A DNA stretch of 64,000 nucleotides from Mucilaginibacter conchicola (GTDB lineage Bacteria > Bacteroidota > Bacteroidia > Sphingobacteriales > Sphingobacteriaceae), in NCBI RefSeq assembly GCF_003432115.1, contig NZ_QWDC01000001.1:1917420-1981419 (forward strand), given 5' to 3'. A program made the position numbers and the translations under genes. The notes under the pieces are model-generated. The model ran no database searches. It was not told the origin of the DNA and was given only the letters and a program-made list of their open reading frames with translations. How positions within the stretch are numbered: position 1 is the stretch's first letter; the number at the start of each line of letters is the position of its first letter. Shown piece after piece: positions 18,786 through 27,141 of the stretch.

Positions 18786-19796
18786 ATGAAAACACTAAGA
18801 AGATCAGCCTTTATAGTTGCAGCGATGGCCTTATCAGGCACTGCATTTGCGCAACAGCATAATTTGCATGTAAGTAACTCTTTCCCCATTAAAAGCAATG
18901 GGGGCTGGGATTATCTTACGGTTGATGCGCCGGGTAAACGCATCTTTGTATCGCATGGCACACAAGTAAATGTGATAAGCACTACCGGTGATTCGTTAGG
19001 GGTGATAAGCAATACTGCCGGTGTGCATGGTATTGCGCTTGTACCGGCTTTAAACAAAGGTTATACCAGTAACGGTAAGGCCAACGCCTGCACCGTATTT
19101 GATATGCAGACCTACCAAACTTTGGGTACTATCCCGGTTGGCACTAACCCTGATGCTATATTTTACGATGCTTACTCAAAAAAGGTATTCGTATTTAACG
19201 GCAAAAGCCAGGATGCCACGGTGATAGACCCGGCAACAGATAAAATAGTTGCTACCATCCCGTTGGGCGGCAAACCCGAAACCGGCGTATCTAACGGTAA
19301 AGGTTTGGTTTTTGTAAATTCAGAAACTACTAACGAGGTGGTGGTGATAGATGCTAACGCTTTAAAGGTAGTGAAGCGCTTTAAACTTACCGGTGGCGAT
19401 GAACCATCGGGCCTGGCTATTGATGTGGCTACCAACCGATTATTTGCGGGCTGCGGCGGCAATGCAACCATGATTATTCTGGACGCCACAACAGGTAAAA
19501 ACCTGGCAAAATTTAAGATAGGCGATTGCGACGGAGTAGCCTTTGATCCTGAGTTAAAGCAAGCTTATTCGTCTAATCATGAAGGCACGTTATCGGTTAT
19601 CAAAGAGGTATCGGCAAACAAGTTTGTTCAACTGGCCGATGTAAAAACCGAACCGGGTGCACGCACAATTGCGCTTGACGCATCAACCCATAAAATATAC
19701 TTGCCTACCGCAAAAACAGAATCGGTACCGGCAGGCTCAACAGAGCGCCCCAAAATGATACCGGGGACATTCCATGTCCTTGAAATAAGTAAATAA
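18786..19796 (+). CDS. YncE-like secreted beta-propeller protein
   Basis: This 336-residue protein has a signal peptide (cleavage after FA, residue 22) and a seven-bladed YVTN/NHL-type propeller made of repeats such as VFVFNGKSQDATVIDPATDKIVATIPLGGKPE. Such proteins lie in the periplasm and usually bind ligands or act as scaffolds; no enzyme activity is indicated. It follows the RND gene by 60 bp on the same strand and may be cotranscribed with the pump. A strong terminator hairpin lies 14 bp downstream, so the unit ends here. Confidence 0.82.
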   Translation: MKTLRRSAFIVAAMALSGTAFAQQHNLHVSNSFPIKSNGGWDYLTVDAPGKRIFVSHGTQVNVISTTGDSLGVISNTAGVHGIALVPALNKGYTSNGKANACTVFDMQTYQTLGTIPVGTNPDAIFYDAYSKKVFVFNGKSQDATVIDPATDKIVATIPLGGKPETGVSNGKGLVFVNSETTNEVVVIDANALKVVKRFKLTGGDEPSGLAIDVATNRLFAGCGGNATMIILDATTGKNLAKFKIGDCDGVAFDPELKQAYSSNHEGTLSVIKEVSANKFVQLADVKTEPGARTIALDASTHKIYLPTAKTESVPAGSTERPKMIPGTFHVLEISK

Positions 19797-19810
19797 TCCT
19801 TGACTGATAA

Positions 19811-19845
19811 AAAGAAGCCTGCAATTATGAATTGCAGGCTTCTTT
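19811..19845 (+). terminator. Strong intrinsic terminator after the YncE-like gene
   Basis: A perfect 15-bp stem (AAAGAAGCCTGCAAT, 5-base loop, complement ending TTCTTT) sits 14 bp after the stop codon and closes the pump/YncE unit. Confidence 0.85.
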
Positions 19846-19905
19846 ACGTTAAGGCGATATTAATTATCTGGGACTTTCAAATTGAGAACTGATCTGCTTT
19901 TTTCT

Positions 19906-19925
19906 CCAGAATTTCTTCAGAATTG
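19906..19925 (+). promoter_or_regulatory. Third copy of the putative response-regulator box
   Basis: TCCAGAATT at 19906-19914 and TTCAGAATT at 19917-19925 are direct repeats with the same 11-bp period as the sites before the response regulator and the efflux operon. They lie 50 bp before the small winged-helix-like gene, which suggests that it belongs to the same regulon. Confidence 0.5.
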
Positions 19926-19975
19926 AAGGAGACATTAGCCGATTGTGATAATCCCCAAAAAGAAAGACCAAACAA

Positions 19976-20308
19976 ATGAGGTACGCCTTTTCAAAAACCG
20001 ACAGGGAAAGAAGTTTAAAAATTTACATCGCAGCATCACTTGAACATAACGGCGTTTCAAAGGCAAGCAGCAAACTGGGTGTTATGTCTGATAAGATCGT
20101 ACTTATATACAAAGAGCTTGAGGAGATCAACGATTATATTTCGGCCGAAGATTTCAGGATCCTCTTCATTTCAAAACAACTTCCAAATATATCTATCGGC
20201 ACTTTCTATAAATATTTACAATGGCTGGCAGATATCGGGATGGTGCACCGCCAAAAGCATCACCATAAACCCGACCTTTTTAGAGCTATTGGAACAATAA
20301 TTACCTAA
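19976..20308 (+). CDS. Small hypothetical protein, possibly winged-helix
   Basis: I do not recognise a named family for this 110-residue protein. It has no signal peptide or membrane helix and is predicted soluble and mainly helical. The C-terminal half (NISIGTFYKYLQWLADIGMVHRQKHHHKPDLFRAIG) reads like the recognition helix and wing of a small winged helix, with a basic HRQKHHHK stretch. A putative response-regulator box 50 bp upstream ties it to the neighbouring two-component system. It sits between two hairpin terminators and so is likely its own transcription unit. Being a DNA-binding regulator is only an inference. Confidence 0.65.
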   Translation: MRYAFSKTDRERSLKIYIAASLEHNGVSKASSKLGVMSDKIVLIYKELEEINDYISAEDFRILFISKQLPNISIGTFYKYLQWLADIGMVHRQKHHHKPDLFRAIGTIIT

Positions 20309-20327
20309 GGCAGCCCACATAAGCAAA

Positions 20328-20353
20328 AAGCTGCCGAATTTTTCCGGCAGCTT
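20328..20353. terminator. Bidirectional terminator hairpin
   Basis: AAGCTGCCG at 20328-20336 pairs with CGGCAGCTT at 20345-20353 across a T-rich loop. It lies between the convergent winged-helix-like and PepSY-like genes and can serve both. Confidence 0.8.
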
Positions 20354-20396
20354 AGTTTATAAAACATACTTACTCTTAGTTTCTTAAAAACAGAGA

Positions 20397-20834
20397 TCAG
20401 TCTGCAGCAACTTTGATAAAATTACCGCTGCTATCAAACAATATATCTTTTCCGTTCACCTCAGCTTCGTAATTAACTTCGCCATTAGCTTTGGTTATCT
20501 TTGCCGCCTCTTTTATCTTGGCGCCTTTATAATGGTCTTTTATGTAAACCATTACATTACCGGGCAGGTCGGTTGGTTTTATCTCTGCTTCTGTTTCGGC
20601 CAAACTGCCATCAGCTTTAAATACGGCCGACATTTCTGTTGCACCTTGTTTAAAACCAGCCTCAAAATCGCCCTTTTCTTTTTCCCACTTTACTCTCTTA
20701 ACCGCCGGGAACGTTTTCTCAAACGTAGCTTTAACAACCTGAGGTACCTGAGTTGATGGGATTGACTGCGCCATACCTACCGAACCGATGGCAATTGCTA
20801 CAAGAGTAGCTGCGGTGATCTTTAAATTTTTCAT
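20397..20834 (-). CDS. Secreted PepSY-like domain protein
   Basis: This 145-residue protein has a signal peptide ending VGMA (residue 22) and two PepSY-like (BLIP-like fold) repeats: VKRVKWEKEKGDFEAGFKQG with AVFKADGSL, then AKITKANGEVNYEAEVNGKD with LFDSSGNFI. Such periplasmic proteins are common in Bacteroidota and have no firm function. The 5-prime leader holds a small hairpin (CTTAGT/ACTAAG) directly before the ATG. A plausible promoter, CTG-N19-TACGTTTC, lies about 60 bp upstream. It is convergent with the small gene at 19976. Confidence 0.8.
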   Translation of the reverse strand: MKNLKITAATLVAIAIGSVGMAQSIPSTQVPQVVKATFEKTFPAVKRVKWEKEKGDFEAGFKQGATEMSAVFKADGSLAETEAEIKPTDLPGNVMVYIKDHYKGAKIKEAAKITKANGEVNYEAEVNGKDILFDSSGNFIKVAAD

Positions 20835-21186
20835 ACTTAGTTTTTTTACTAAGCTGGGCTACAAATCTGAAGAAAGGTTGGATGAAACCTGTAGAAACGT
20901 AGGAAAAAAATAAAACTTTACAGAGCAACTAACTTGTACTACAAAGGCAAAATACAAACGTGAAAATACAATCGTAAAAACAACAATAAACACTCACCTT
21001 TTTACTCAAACCGGCTTATTTTATTGGCAAAATTGCAGCGGATAACTAAAAACAGTAATGTGGCACAAGAAAACAAGAAACTTGTATCTTCGTCAGTACA
21101 ATTTTAGTGTCATTTATTTACCCCTCAGGCCCCTATTATTCAGTAAAATGGGACTGACGAGGCGAAGCTTTGAAAAAAATTAACCG
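20835..21186. other. Intergenic region at the head of the glycan cluster
   Basis: This 352-bp, AT-rich stretch separates the PepSY-like gene from the long glycosyltransferase run. A -7-like TATCTTCG at 21085-21092 could start the cluster, although no TTG lies at the right distance. No gene for the missing ABC permease and no JUMPstart-like element is visible. The composition shifts here toward AT. Confidence 0.4.
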
Positions 21187-22416
21187 TTGAGCTCTAAAGC
21201 GATCCAAATTCAAAACCTGTCAAAAGCCTATCAACTTGGCGAATTTAGTTCAGGTACTATTTCACGAGATCTGCAGAGATACCTCGCCCGTATACTTGGC
21301 AAGGAAGATCCCCTGTTAAAAATCGGGGAGACGAATGACAGGTCGACAAAAGGAAAAAGCGATATAGTCTGGAGCCTGAAAGACATTAGCTTTGAAGTTG
21401 AGCAGGGCGATGCTGTTGGTATTATCGGCAGGAACGGGGCCGGAAAAAGCACTCTCCTTAAAATTTTAAGCCGGGTTACCTCTCCTACTACAGGCTCTAT
21501 AAAAGTAAAAGGCCGCATAGCAAGTTTACTGGAAGTAGGCACGGGTTTTCATCCCGAGCTTACCGGGCGTGAAAACATTTATCTTAACGGTGCTATACTC
21601 GGAATGCGCAAAGCAGAGATCACCAGGAAGTTTGATGAAATAGTTGATTTTTCTGGTGTTAGGCGCTATATAGACACCCCTGTTAAACGTTACTCTTCGG
21701 GGATGTATACACGTTTGGCCTTTGCCGTTGCAGCTTATCTCGAATCGGAAATATTGATAGTGGATGAGGTCTTAGCTGTAGGCGATGCCGAGTTTCAGAA
21801 AAAATGTCTCGGCAAAATGAACGATGTGAGCAGGAATGAAGGCCGGACGATATTGTTTGTAAGCCATAACCTTTCAAGTGTTATGAAACTTTGCAACAAA
21901 GGCATTATACTGGTAAACGGTGAAATAACAGCCTATGACGATGTAATAACGGCAGTACAGAAGTATAATAGTAGCGATGATGAAGAAAATTTACTTGAGA
22001 AAACCGTTAACCCTAATGTTTATTTTAACAAAATAAGGTTTTACGATCGGGATAATATTACCAGGACAGAGTTTTTGCATACCGAGCCCATAAAAATAGC
22101 TTTCAAGCTAACTGCGCCTAATCTCGATAAGCATTATAGAATATTTGTAACCATACTAAACGCTCAAAAAAATAAGATATTTAGCACCGAGGTTGACATT
22201 TTAGAAGGGAAGAGCGATTATGAGCTAACCATCAACTCTCACTTTTTAGTTAGAGGTGCTTATTCGCTTAACTGCTTTATACACTCGCCGCTTGTGAGCC
22301 TGATAAGCGAGGTTGAAGACTATTTTAATTTTACTATTATTGACGATAATTCAACCTTTGCGTTATACGGCCCTTTTGATTACGGAAACGTTTTTGGTAA
22401 CTGTTCCTGGCAATAA
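21187..22416 (+). CDS. Polysaccharide ABC transporter ATP-binding protein, Wzt type
   Basis: This 409-residue ATPase should power export of a lipid-linked glycan across the inner membrane. The Walker A (IIGRNGAGKSTLLK, near residue 80), the signature (RYSSGMYTRLAFA) and Walker B (ILIVDEVLAVGD) are intact. Residues about 265-409 form an extra beta-sandwich like the Wzt C-terminal glycan-binding domain, which recognises the modified end of the polymer. It starts with TTG. The partner permease (Wzm), normally just upstream, is absent from the window, which is unusual. It is the first of 18 same-strand genes for glycan assembly. Confidence 0.9.
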   Translation: MSSKAIQIQNLSKAYQLGEFSSGTISRDLQRYLARILGKEDPLLKIGETNDRSTKGKSDIVWSLKDISFEVEQGDAVGIIGRNGAGKSTLLKILSRVTSPTTGSIKVKGRIASLLEVGTGFHPELTGRENIYLNGAILGMRKAEITRKFDEIVDFSGVRRYIDTPVKRYSSGMYTRLAFAVAAYLESEILIVDEVLAVGDAEFQKKCLGKMNDVSRNEGRTILFVSHNLSSVMKLCNKGIILVNGEITAYDDVITAVQKYNSSDDEENLLEKTVNPNVYFNKIRFYDRDNITRTEFLHTEPIKIAFKLTAPNLDKHYRIFVTILNAQKNKIFSTEVDILEGKSDYELTINSHFLVRGAYSLNCFIHSPLVSLISEVEDYFNFTIIDDNSTFALYGPFDYGNVFGNCSWQ

Positions 22417-22473
22417 AACAAACCTCTCTCGGTTAGCCCGTAAATAGGCTAACAATTTCAAAAAAAACCTTTA

Positions 22474-23193
22474 ATGATCTATCTAATTAAAAAAGCTGTA
22501 AAAAAAGTGGCGGCATGGTTTAAACCTAACCAGTCATCAAACTTAACCTACAGCCAAACTGGCGAGGATGTAATAGTAAGACATATATTTTCACAGTTAG
22601 GTATTTATAAACCTACTTATATTGATATTGGCGCACATCATCCTACCTATTTAAATAATACTTACTTGTTTTATAAAAGCGGGGCATCAGGGTTAAACAT
22701 AGAACCAGACCCCTTTCTTTATACTGAATTTACCAAAAAGCGCCCCCGGGATAAGAATTTAAATGTTGGTGCTTCTTTTAACGGCTTAGAAGAAGATCTG
22801 GATTTTTATATCATGTCTGCCCGGGCCTTAAACACTTTCTCAAAAACAGAGGCCGAACGGGTGGAGAGTTTCGGCAGTTACACTATAAAAAGCGTATCAA
22901 AAGTGCGTACGGTAAATCTTGATAGTGTATTTAAGCAACATTTCAAAGATGGCAAGGTTGATTTTCTGACTATAGACGTTGAGGGGCTCGACCTTGAAAT
23001 TGTTAAAACTATTGATTTCGATTTCCTTAAGCCCAAGGTTATTTGTTTAGAAACCATAAACTATGCAGAAGACCGGTCTGAAAAAAAGAATTACGATCTG
23101 ATAAATTATGTTACGGCTAAAAATTATTTTGTTTACGCCGATACTTACATCAATACCATCCTGGTAGACAGCACTGTTTGGGCAAACCGTTAA
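22474..23193 (+). CDS. FkbM-family methyltransferase
   Basis: This 239-residue cytoplasmic protein is a class I SAM-dependent methyltransferase of the FkbM type. Visible are the SAM-site stretch TYIDIGAHHPTYLNNTY, the acidic turn GLNIEPDP and the FLTIDVEGLDLEIVKTID segment typical of the family. FkbM enzymes O-methylate sugars or other hydroxyls, and in glycan clusters often modify or cap the chain. A methyl cap is just what a Wzt C-terminal domain can recognise, so pairing with the ATPase upstream is attractive, but this is inference. It follows the ATPase gene by 57 bp. Confidence 0.85.
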   Translation: MIYLIKKAVKKVAAWFKPNQSSNLTYSQTGEDVIVRHIFSQLGIYKPTYIDIGAHHPTYLNNTYLFYKSGASGLNIEPDPFLYTEFTKKRPRDKNLNVGASFNGLEEDLDFYIMSARALNTFSKTEAERVESFGSYTIKSVSKVRTVNLDSVFKQHFKDGKVDFLTIDVEGLDLEIVKTIDFDFLKPKVICLETINYAEDRSEKKNYDLINYVTAKNYFVYADTYINTILVDSTVWANR

Positions 23194-23203
23194 ATATCAA
23201 AGA

Positions 23204-23950
23204 GTGCCAATAACTTTAAAGCAAATTGTATTGCCTTTCGTAAATTATTTGCGCAGAAAGCGCAAATTGATATGGTTTTATAAAGATTTTGAAAAATTCA
23301 AAAGCATGAATGCCAATAACAGGCTTCCTGTTTCAAAAGATCTGTTTCCATGTCTTGATGACCGTACAACAACAACAAGTTTCGACAGGCATTACATTTA
23401 TCACCCTGCCTGGGCTATGCGCGTTATTAAAGCTATCGCCCCAAAAAAACATATCGATATTTCATCTACGCTAACCTTTTGCTCAATGCTTTCTGCTTTT
23501 GTAGAGACGGAGTTCTATGACTATCGCCCAATAACACTCTCGCTTGATAATATTGTTTGCGGAAAGGCAGATCTGGCATCGTTGCAATTTGCTGATAATA
23601 GTATTGAAAGTTTATCATGCATGCACTCTATAGAACACGTTGGTTTAGGCCGGTATGGAGATGCGGTTGACCCTAACGGCGATATCAAAGCTATAAATGA
23701 ATTAGCGCGCGTATGTGCACCTGGGGGCAATTTATTGATTGTGGTACCTGTTGGTATTCAAAAAGTTGTATTTAATGCGCATAGAATATACCAGGCGGCC
23801 TCTTTTACGAGCTACTTTAAAGACTTTACACTTAAAGAGTTTTCTCTTGTTGATGATGATGGCATCCTTTTACGCAATGTAGATCTATCGCTGGCCGATA
23901 ACCAGTCTTACGGATGTGGCTGTTTCTGGTTTATGAAAAACACAAGATGA
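23204..23950 (+). CDS. DUF268-family protein, methyltransferase-like
   Basis: This 248-residue protein matches the DUF268 pattern: a CSMLSAF segment, the YDYRPI turn, SCMHSIEHVGLGRYGDAVDPNGD and a GGNLLIVVPVG strand. The last two stretches resemble the SIEH and post-motif strands of SAM methyltransferases, so a methyltransferase-like fold is probable. The function of the family is not established; it is common in bacterial glycan loci. The gene starts with GTG at 23204, 10 bp after the FkbM gene. Its stop overlaps the ATG of the fucosyltransferase gene. Confidence 0.8.
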   Translation: MPITLKQIVLPFVNYLRRKRKLIWFYKDFEKFKSMNANNRLPVSKDLFPCLDDRTTTTSFDRHYIYHPAWAMRVIKAIAPKKHIDISSTLTFCSMLSAFVETEFYDYRPITLSLDNIVCGKADLASLQFADNSIESLSCMHSIEHVGLGRYGDAVDPNGDIKAINELARVCAPGGNLLIVVPVGIQKVVFNAHRIYQAASFTSYFKDFTLKEFSLVDDDGILLRNVDLSLADNQSYGCGCFWFMKNTR

Positions 23951-24804
23951 TAATAGTTAAACTACTTGGTGGTTTAGGTAACCAGATGTTTCAATATGCA
24001 ATAGCCCGGCATCTGTCAAAAAAAAACAATGACACGTTAATAATTGATAGCTCTTTCCTCAACATTACAAATGCCACAGGCTATACATTGAGAAGTTATG
24101 AGCTTGGTATATTTTCTATTGATGCAGGCATTTTGCATAAGGAAAAATACTTTGGTAAAAAATTGATCTCGCGTATACGCCCCGTGCTTTCAAGAACTAA
24201 ATATGTTAATGAGCAGTCATTCAAATTCGCTCCCGAAATTTTTAATATCAAAGGCAATATATATTTAGAAGGCTATTGGCAAACCGAAAAATACTTTCGC
24301 GATATAGCAGATACCATTAGGGAGGATTTTACATTTTTACCCGCTCTAAATGATATCAATACTAAAGTTGCCGCGCAGATAAAAGCTTGCAACGCGGTAT
24401 CTATCCACGTTAGGCGTACCGACTATGTAGGCGCCGACGGTGCTGCAACATATCATAGCATTTGTTCAGCAGCATATTATCTTAACGCCATTGAGCAGAT
24501 TTGCGAAACTGTCCCGGATGCGGTCTTTTTTGTTTTTTCGGACGATATACCTTGGGTAAAAGAGAACATTCAAATCAAATACCCACATCATTTTATAGAT
24601 CACAACAGTGGCAAACAAAGCTATATAGACATGCAATTGATGAGTATGTGCAAACATCACATTATTGCAAACAGCAGCTTTAGTTGGTGGGGCGCTTGGT
24701 TAAATAACCACCAACAAAAAACTGTTATTGCTCCTAAAACTTGGTTCAACAACCCCGATATTGACACCTCTGATATTTTACCGGAATCATGGTTGAAACT
24801 GTAA
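23947..24804 (+). CDS. GT11 alpha-1,2-fucosyltransferase-like protein (copy 1)
   Basis: This 285-residue glycosyltransferase has the GT11 marks: an N-terminal IIVKLLGGLGNQMFQYA, the nucleotide-sugar motif VSIHVRRTDYV and the C-terminal NSSFSWWGAWLN. GT11 enzymes transfer L-fucose from GDP-fucose to galactose, usually in alpha-1,2 linkage. I used the ATG at 23947, which overlaps the previous stop (ATGA) and gives the conserved N-terminus; an upstream in-frame start at 23914 would lie inside the neighbour. A second GT11 gene lies at 27142. No GDP-fucose synthesis genes are in the window. Confidence 0.88.
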   Translation: MIIVKLLGGLGNQMFQYAIARHLSKKNNDTLIIDSSFLNITNATGYTLRSYELGIFSIDAGILHKEKYFGKKLISRIRPVLSRTKYVNEQSFKFAPEIFNIKGNIYLEGYWQTEKYFRDIADTIREDFTFLPALNDINTKVAAQIKACNAVSIHVRRTDYVGADGAATYHSICSAAYYLNAIEQICETVPDAVFFVFSDDIPWVKENIQIKYPHHFIDHNSGKQSYIDMQLMSMCKHHIIANSSFSWWGAWLNNHQQKTVIAPKTWFNNPDIDTSDILPESWLKL

Positions 24805-26342
24805 CATCGTGTTTCTTTTCGGTGATAATGCCCGCTTTTAATGCAGCAGAATTTATAGAAAGAGCCATCGTATCTGTACTGAAACAAACGTTTTCACACT
24901 GGGAACTGATCATTATTAACGATGGTTCTACAGATGGTACACCGGATATTGTTAACAGGTACAAGGAACAAGACAGCCGCATTCGTATAATTAACCAGGC
25001 AAATAAAAAACAGGGCGCTGCGCGCAATGCCGGTATACGTGATGCTAACGGCTCATGGATAGCGTTTCTGGATGCGGATGATGAATGGCTGCCGCAAAAA
25101 TTGACTTATCAATATAACATCATTCAAAGCAACCCGGATATTGATGTCATATCCACTTCTGGCTATACAAGGTTTGACCAAGAACCGGTAAACGCATACT
25201 ATCACTATTCCCTTAAGCCGGGGCGCTTTGAGGGCAAAGACATGTATGCACTGGAGATGTTTAACAACTACATCCCTATTTTATCAGTAGTTTTTAAGCG
25301 GGAACAGATAGATAAAGCTGGCCTTTTTGATGAAAGCCCGGATGTACAGGGCTGCGAAGATCATGATTATTGGTTACGATTGGCAAAAGCCGGGGCAGTT
25401 TTTTTTAATAGTGATGAACGAACGTTTATCTACTATGTTCATCCCGGAAACATTTCTAACCAATACGGGAAACAAAGTTTTAGCTCAGCAAACGTTCGTT
25501 TAAAAAATTTCGATAATCACTTATTAAGCCCTCAGCAAAGTTCTGATCTGGCGCATGATATTACAAAAACAGTGCGTTTTTTAAGATCAAACCAAATGGC
25601 AGAACAGGCTGATGCACTTGCTGGTAAATTGCAAAAATTAAGTATAAAATATCTACCTGTTTACAAGCAAAAAACGTTGGGTAGCGGGATTAAAAATAAA
25701 TCAAAGCAGGTGTTAGCAGGGATTTTTAAAACCTTTGTTTTCCCATTAAAAAAGAAGATTGCAAAATATAATTTAAGGATAGCTGCCGAGTATCAAAAAT
25801 GGCTATATCAATCCAACTTTAAAGTTAAAGGGCCGCTCACGATCAGCCCGAAAGCGAAAATTGATTTTGGGCACAAACAAGCGCAAATTATTACCCATGG
25901 CATGCAAATAGGCGATTTTACCTATTTAAATTTAACTACAAACAACTCAGAATTAGTTACAGGCAGCGGCTTTGTACTTAATAAATTCAGTAACTTTAAT
26001 ATACTGGGTAAGGTTCATATTGGCAGCAACGTGCTTTTTAATAACTATTGTACATTACATTGCTTCTCTGCTATTAATATTGGCGATAACTGTTGGTTTG
26101 GCGAAAGCGTAAAGCTATACGATCACAACCACCGTTATAAAGTAAAGGACACTCCATTTACCAGTCAGGGCTACACAACTGGTAAAATAGTAATAGGAAA
26201 CAATGTTTGGGTAGGTAGCAACACCGTTATCCTTCAAAATGTAACCATTGGCGATAACTGCGTTATTGGTGCCAATAATATAATTCACCGTTCAGTTCCG
26301 GCAAATACGATAGTTAAGTCGGGGCAGGAGCACACTTATTGA
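24789..26342 (+). CDS. Fusion of GT2 glycosyltransferase and hexapeptide acyltransferase
   Basis: This 517-residue protein joins two activities. Residues about 8-240 form a GT2 domain with VIMPAFNAAEF, INDGSTDGT, the DxD-like FLDADDEW and a CEDHDYWLR acceptor stretch. Residues about 345-517 form a left-handed beta-helix of hexapeptide repeats (IGSNVLFNNY, IGDNCWFG, IGNNVWVGSNTVILQNVTIGDNCVIGANN) as in WcaF/LacA O-acetyltransferases, with the catalytic-type His in YDHNHRYK. A basic linker joins them. It overlaps the GT11 gene by 16 bp. It may add and then acetylate a sugar. The joint reads as a true fusion, since the frame is open throughout. Confidence 0.85.
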   Translation: MVETVTSCFFSVIMPAFNAAEFIERAIVSVLKQTFSHWELIIINDGSTDGTPDIVNRYKEQDSRIRIINQANKKQGAARNAGIRDANGSWIAFLDADDEWLPQKLTYQYNIIQSNPDIDVISTSGYTRFDQEPVNAYYHYSLKPGRFEGKDMYALEMFNNYIPILSVVFKREQIDKAGLFDESPDVQGCEDHDYWLRLAKAGAVFFNSDERTFIYYVHPGNISNQYGKQSFSSANVRLKNFDNHLLSPQQSSDLAHDITKTVRFLRSNQMAEQADALAGKLQKLSIKYLPVYKQKTLGSGIKNKSKQVLAGIFKTFVFPLKKKIAKYNLRIAAEYQKWLYQSNFKVKGPLTISPKAKIDFGHKQAQIITHGMQIGDFTYLNLTTNNSELVTGSGFVLNKFSNFNILGKVHIGSNVLFNNYCTLHCFSAINIGDNCWFGESVKLYDHNHRYKVKDTPFTSQGYTTGKIVIGNNVWVGSNTVILQNVTIGDNCVIGANNIIHRSVPANTIVKSGQEHTY

Positions 26343-26369
26343 AATTAACGATCCCCTTAATAACAACCG

Positions 26370-27119
26370 ATGTACGGATTTTTTAAATCAGTTTTAAAAA
26401 AGGCTTTAAATTTAAGCACACCCCTAACTGTAGGTACAAAAAACGAGGAAACACGTAATAATTGGATAAAAAACACCTTGGTGAAAATTCCGGCCGGTGG
26501 CAGAATACTTGATGCCGGCGCTGGCGAACAACCTTATAAAGTATTTTGTGAACACCTAAGCTACGTTAGCCAGGACTTTGACCAGTACAATGCCGGTGGG
26601 GATGGCGTTGGATTACAAAGGCCGTCATGGGATTATGGTAAATTGGACATCATCTGCGATATTGCCTCAGTACCCGAGGCCGATAATTCATTTGACGCCA
26701 TTATGTGTACCGAGGTTTTTGAACATATCCGCCACCCACGCGAAGCCGTTAAAGAGTTTACCCGGCTGTTAAAACCCGGAGGATACCTGATTTTAACAGC
26801 CCCCTTTGCCAGCCTCACCCATTTTGCCCCTTATCATTTTTACAGCGGCTTCAATAGTTTCTTTTACCGCGAAGAATTAGAAGAGGCAGGCTTTGATATT
26901 TTAGAAATGGAAGCTAACGGCAATTTTTTTGAATTTTTGGCACAAGAAATAAACCGCATTAGTGGTGTAGCTGCATCATATTCAAAAGACAGTTTAAGCC
27001 TTAAAGAAAAGCTGGCATCTAAAGTTCTGTTGAAAGCATTACAACGCTTTTCGGGAAAGGATAAAGGATCATCTGAACTGCTTAACATGGGCTTTCATGT
27101 ACTGGCAAGAAAAAAGTAA
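26370..27119 (+). CDS. Class I SAM-dependent methyltransferase
   Basis: This 249-residue methyltransferase carries motif I (GGRILDAGAGEQPY), the acidic post-motif SQDFDQYN, the motif CTEVFEHIRHPREAVKEFTRLLKPGG and the strand YLILTAPFA, as in the Methyltransf_11 group. It is soluble and probably methylates a sugar or glycan end. It lies between the GT2-acyltransferase gene and the second GT11 gene. The acceptor is not evident. Confidence 0.85.
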   Translation: MYGFFKSVLKKALNLSTPLTVGTKNEETRNNWIKNTLVKIPAGGRILDAGAGEQPYKVFCEHLSYVSQDFDQYNAGGDGVGLQRPSWDYGKLDIICDIASVPEADNSFDAIMCTEVFEHIRHPREAVKEFTRLLKPGGYLILTAPFASLTHFAPYHFYSGFNSFFYREELEEAGFDILEMEANGNFFEFLAQEINRISGVAASYSKDSLSLKEKLASKVLLKALQRFSGKDKGSSELLNMGFHVLARKK

Positions 27120-27141
27120 ATAACCAAACGACTTAGCTTAG

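Noticed and set aside
20040..20300. Alternative 86-codon frame overlapping the small winged-helix-like gene
   Set aside because: The frame starting at 19976 has a better protein-like sequence and complete length; the other is a shadow.
24789..26342. Possible frameshift joining two separate genes (GT2 and acetyltransferase)
   Set aside because: The frame is continuous with a plausible linker and there is no second start or ribosome site; a fusion is the better reading.
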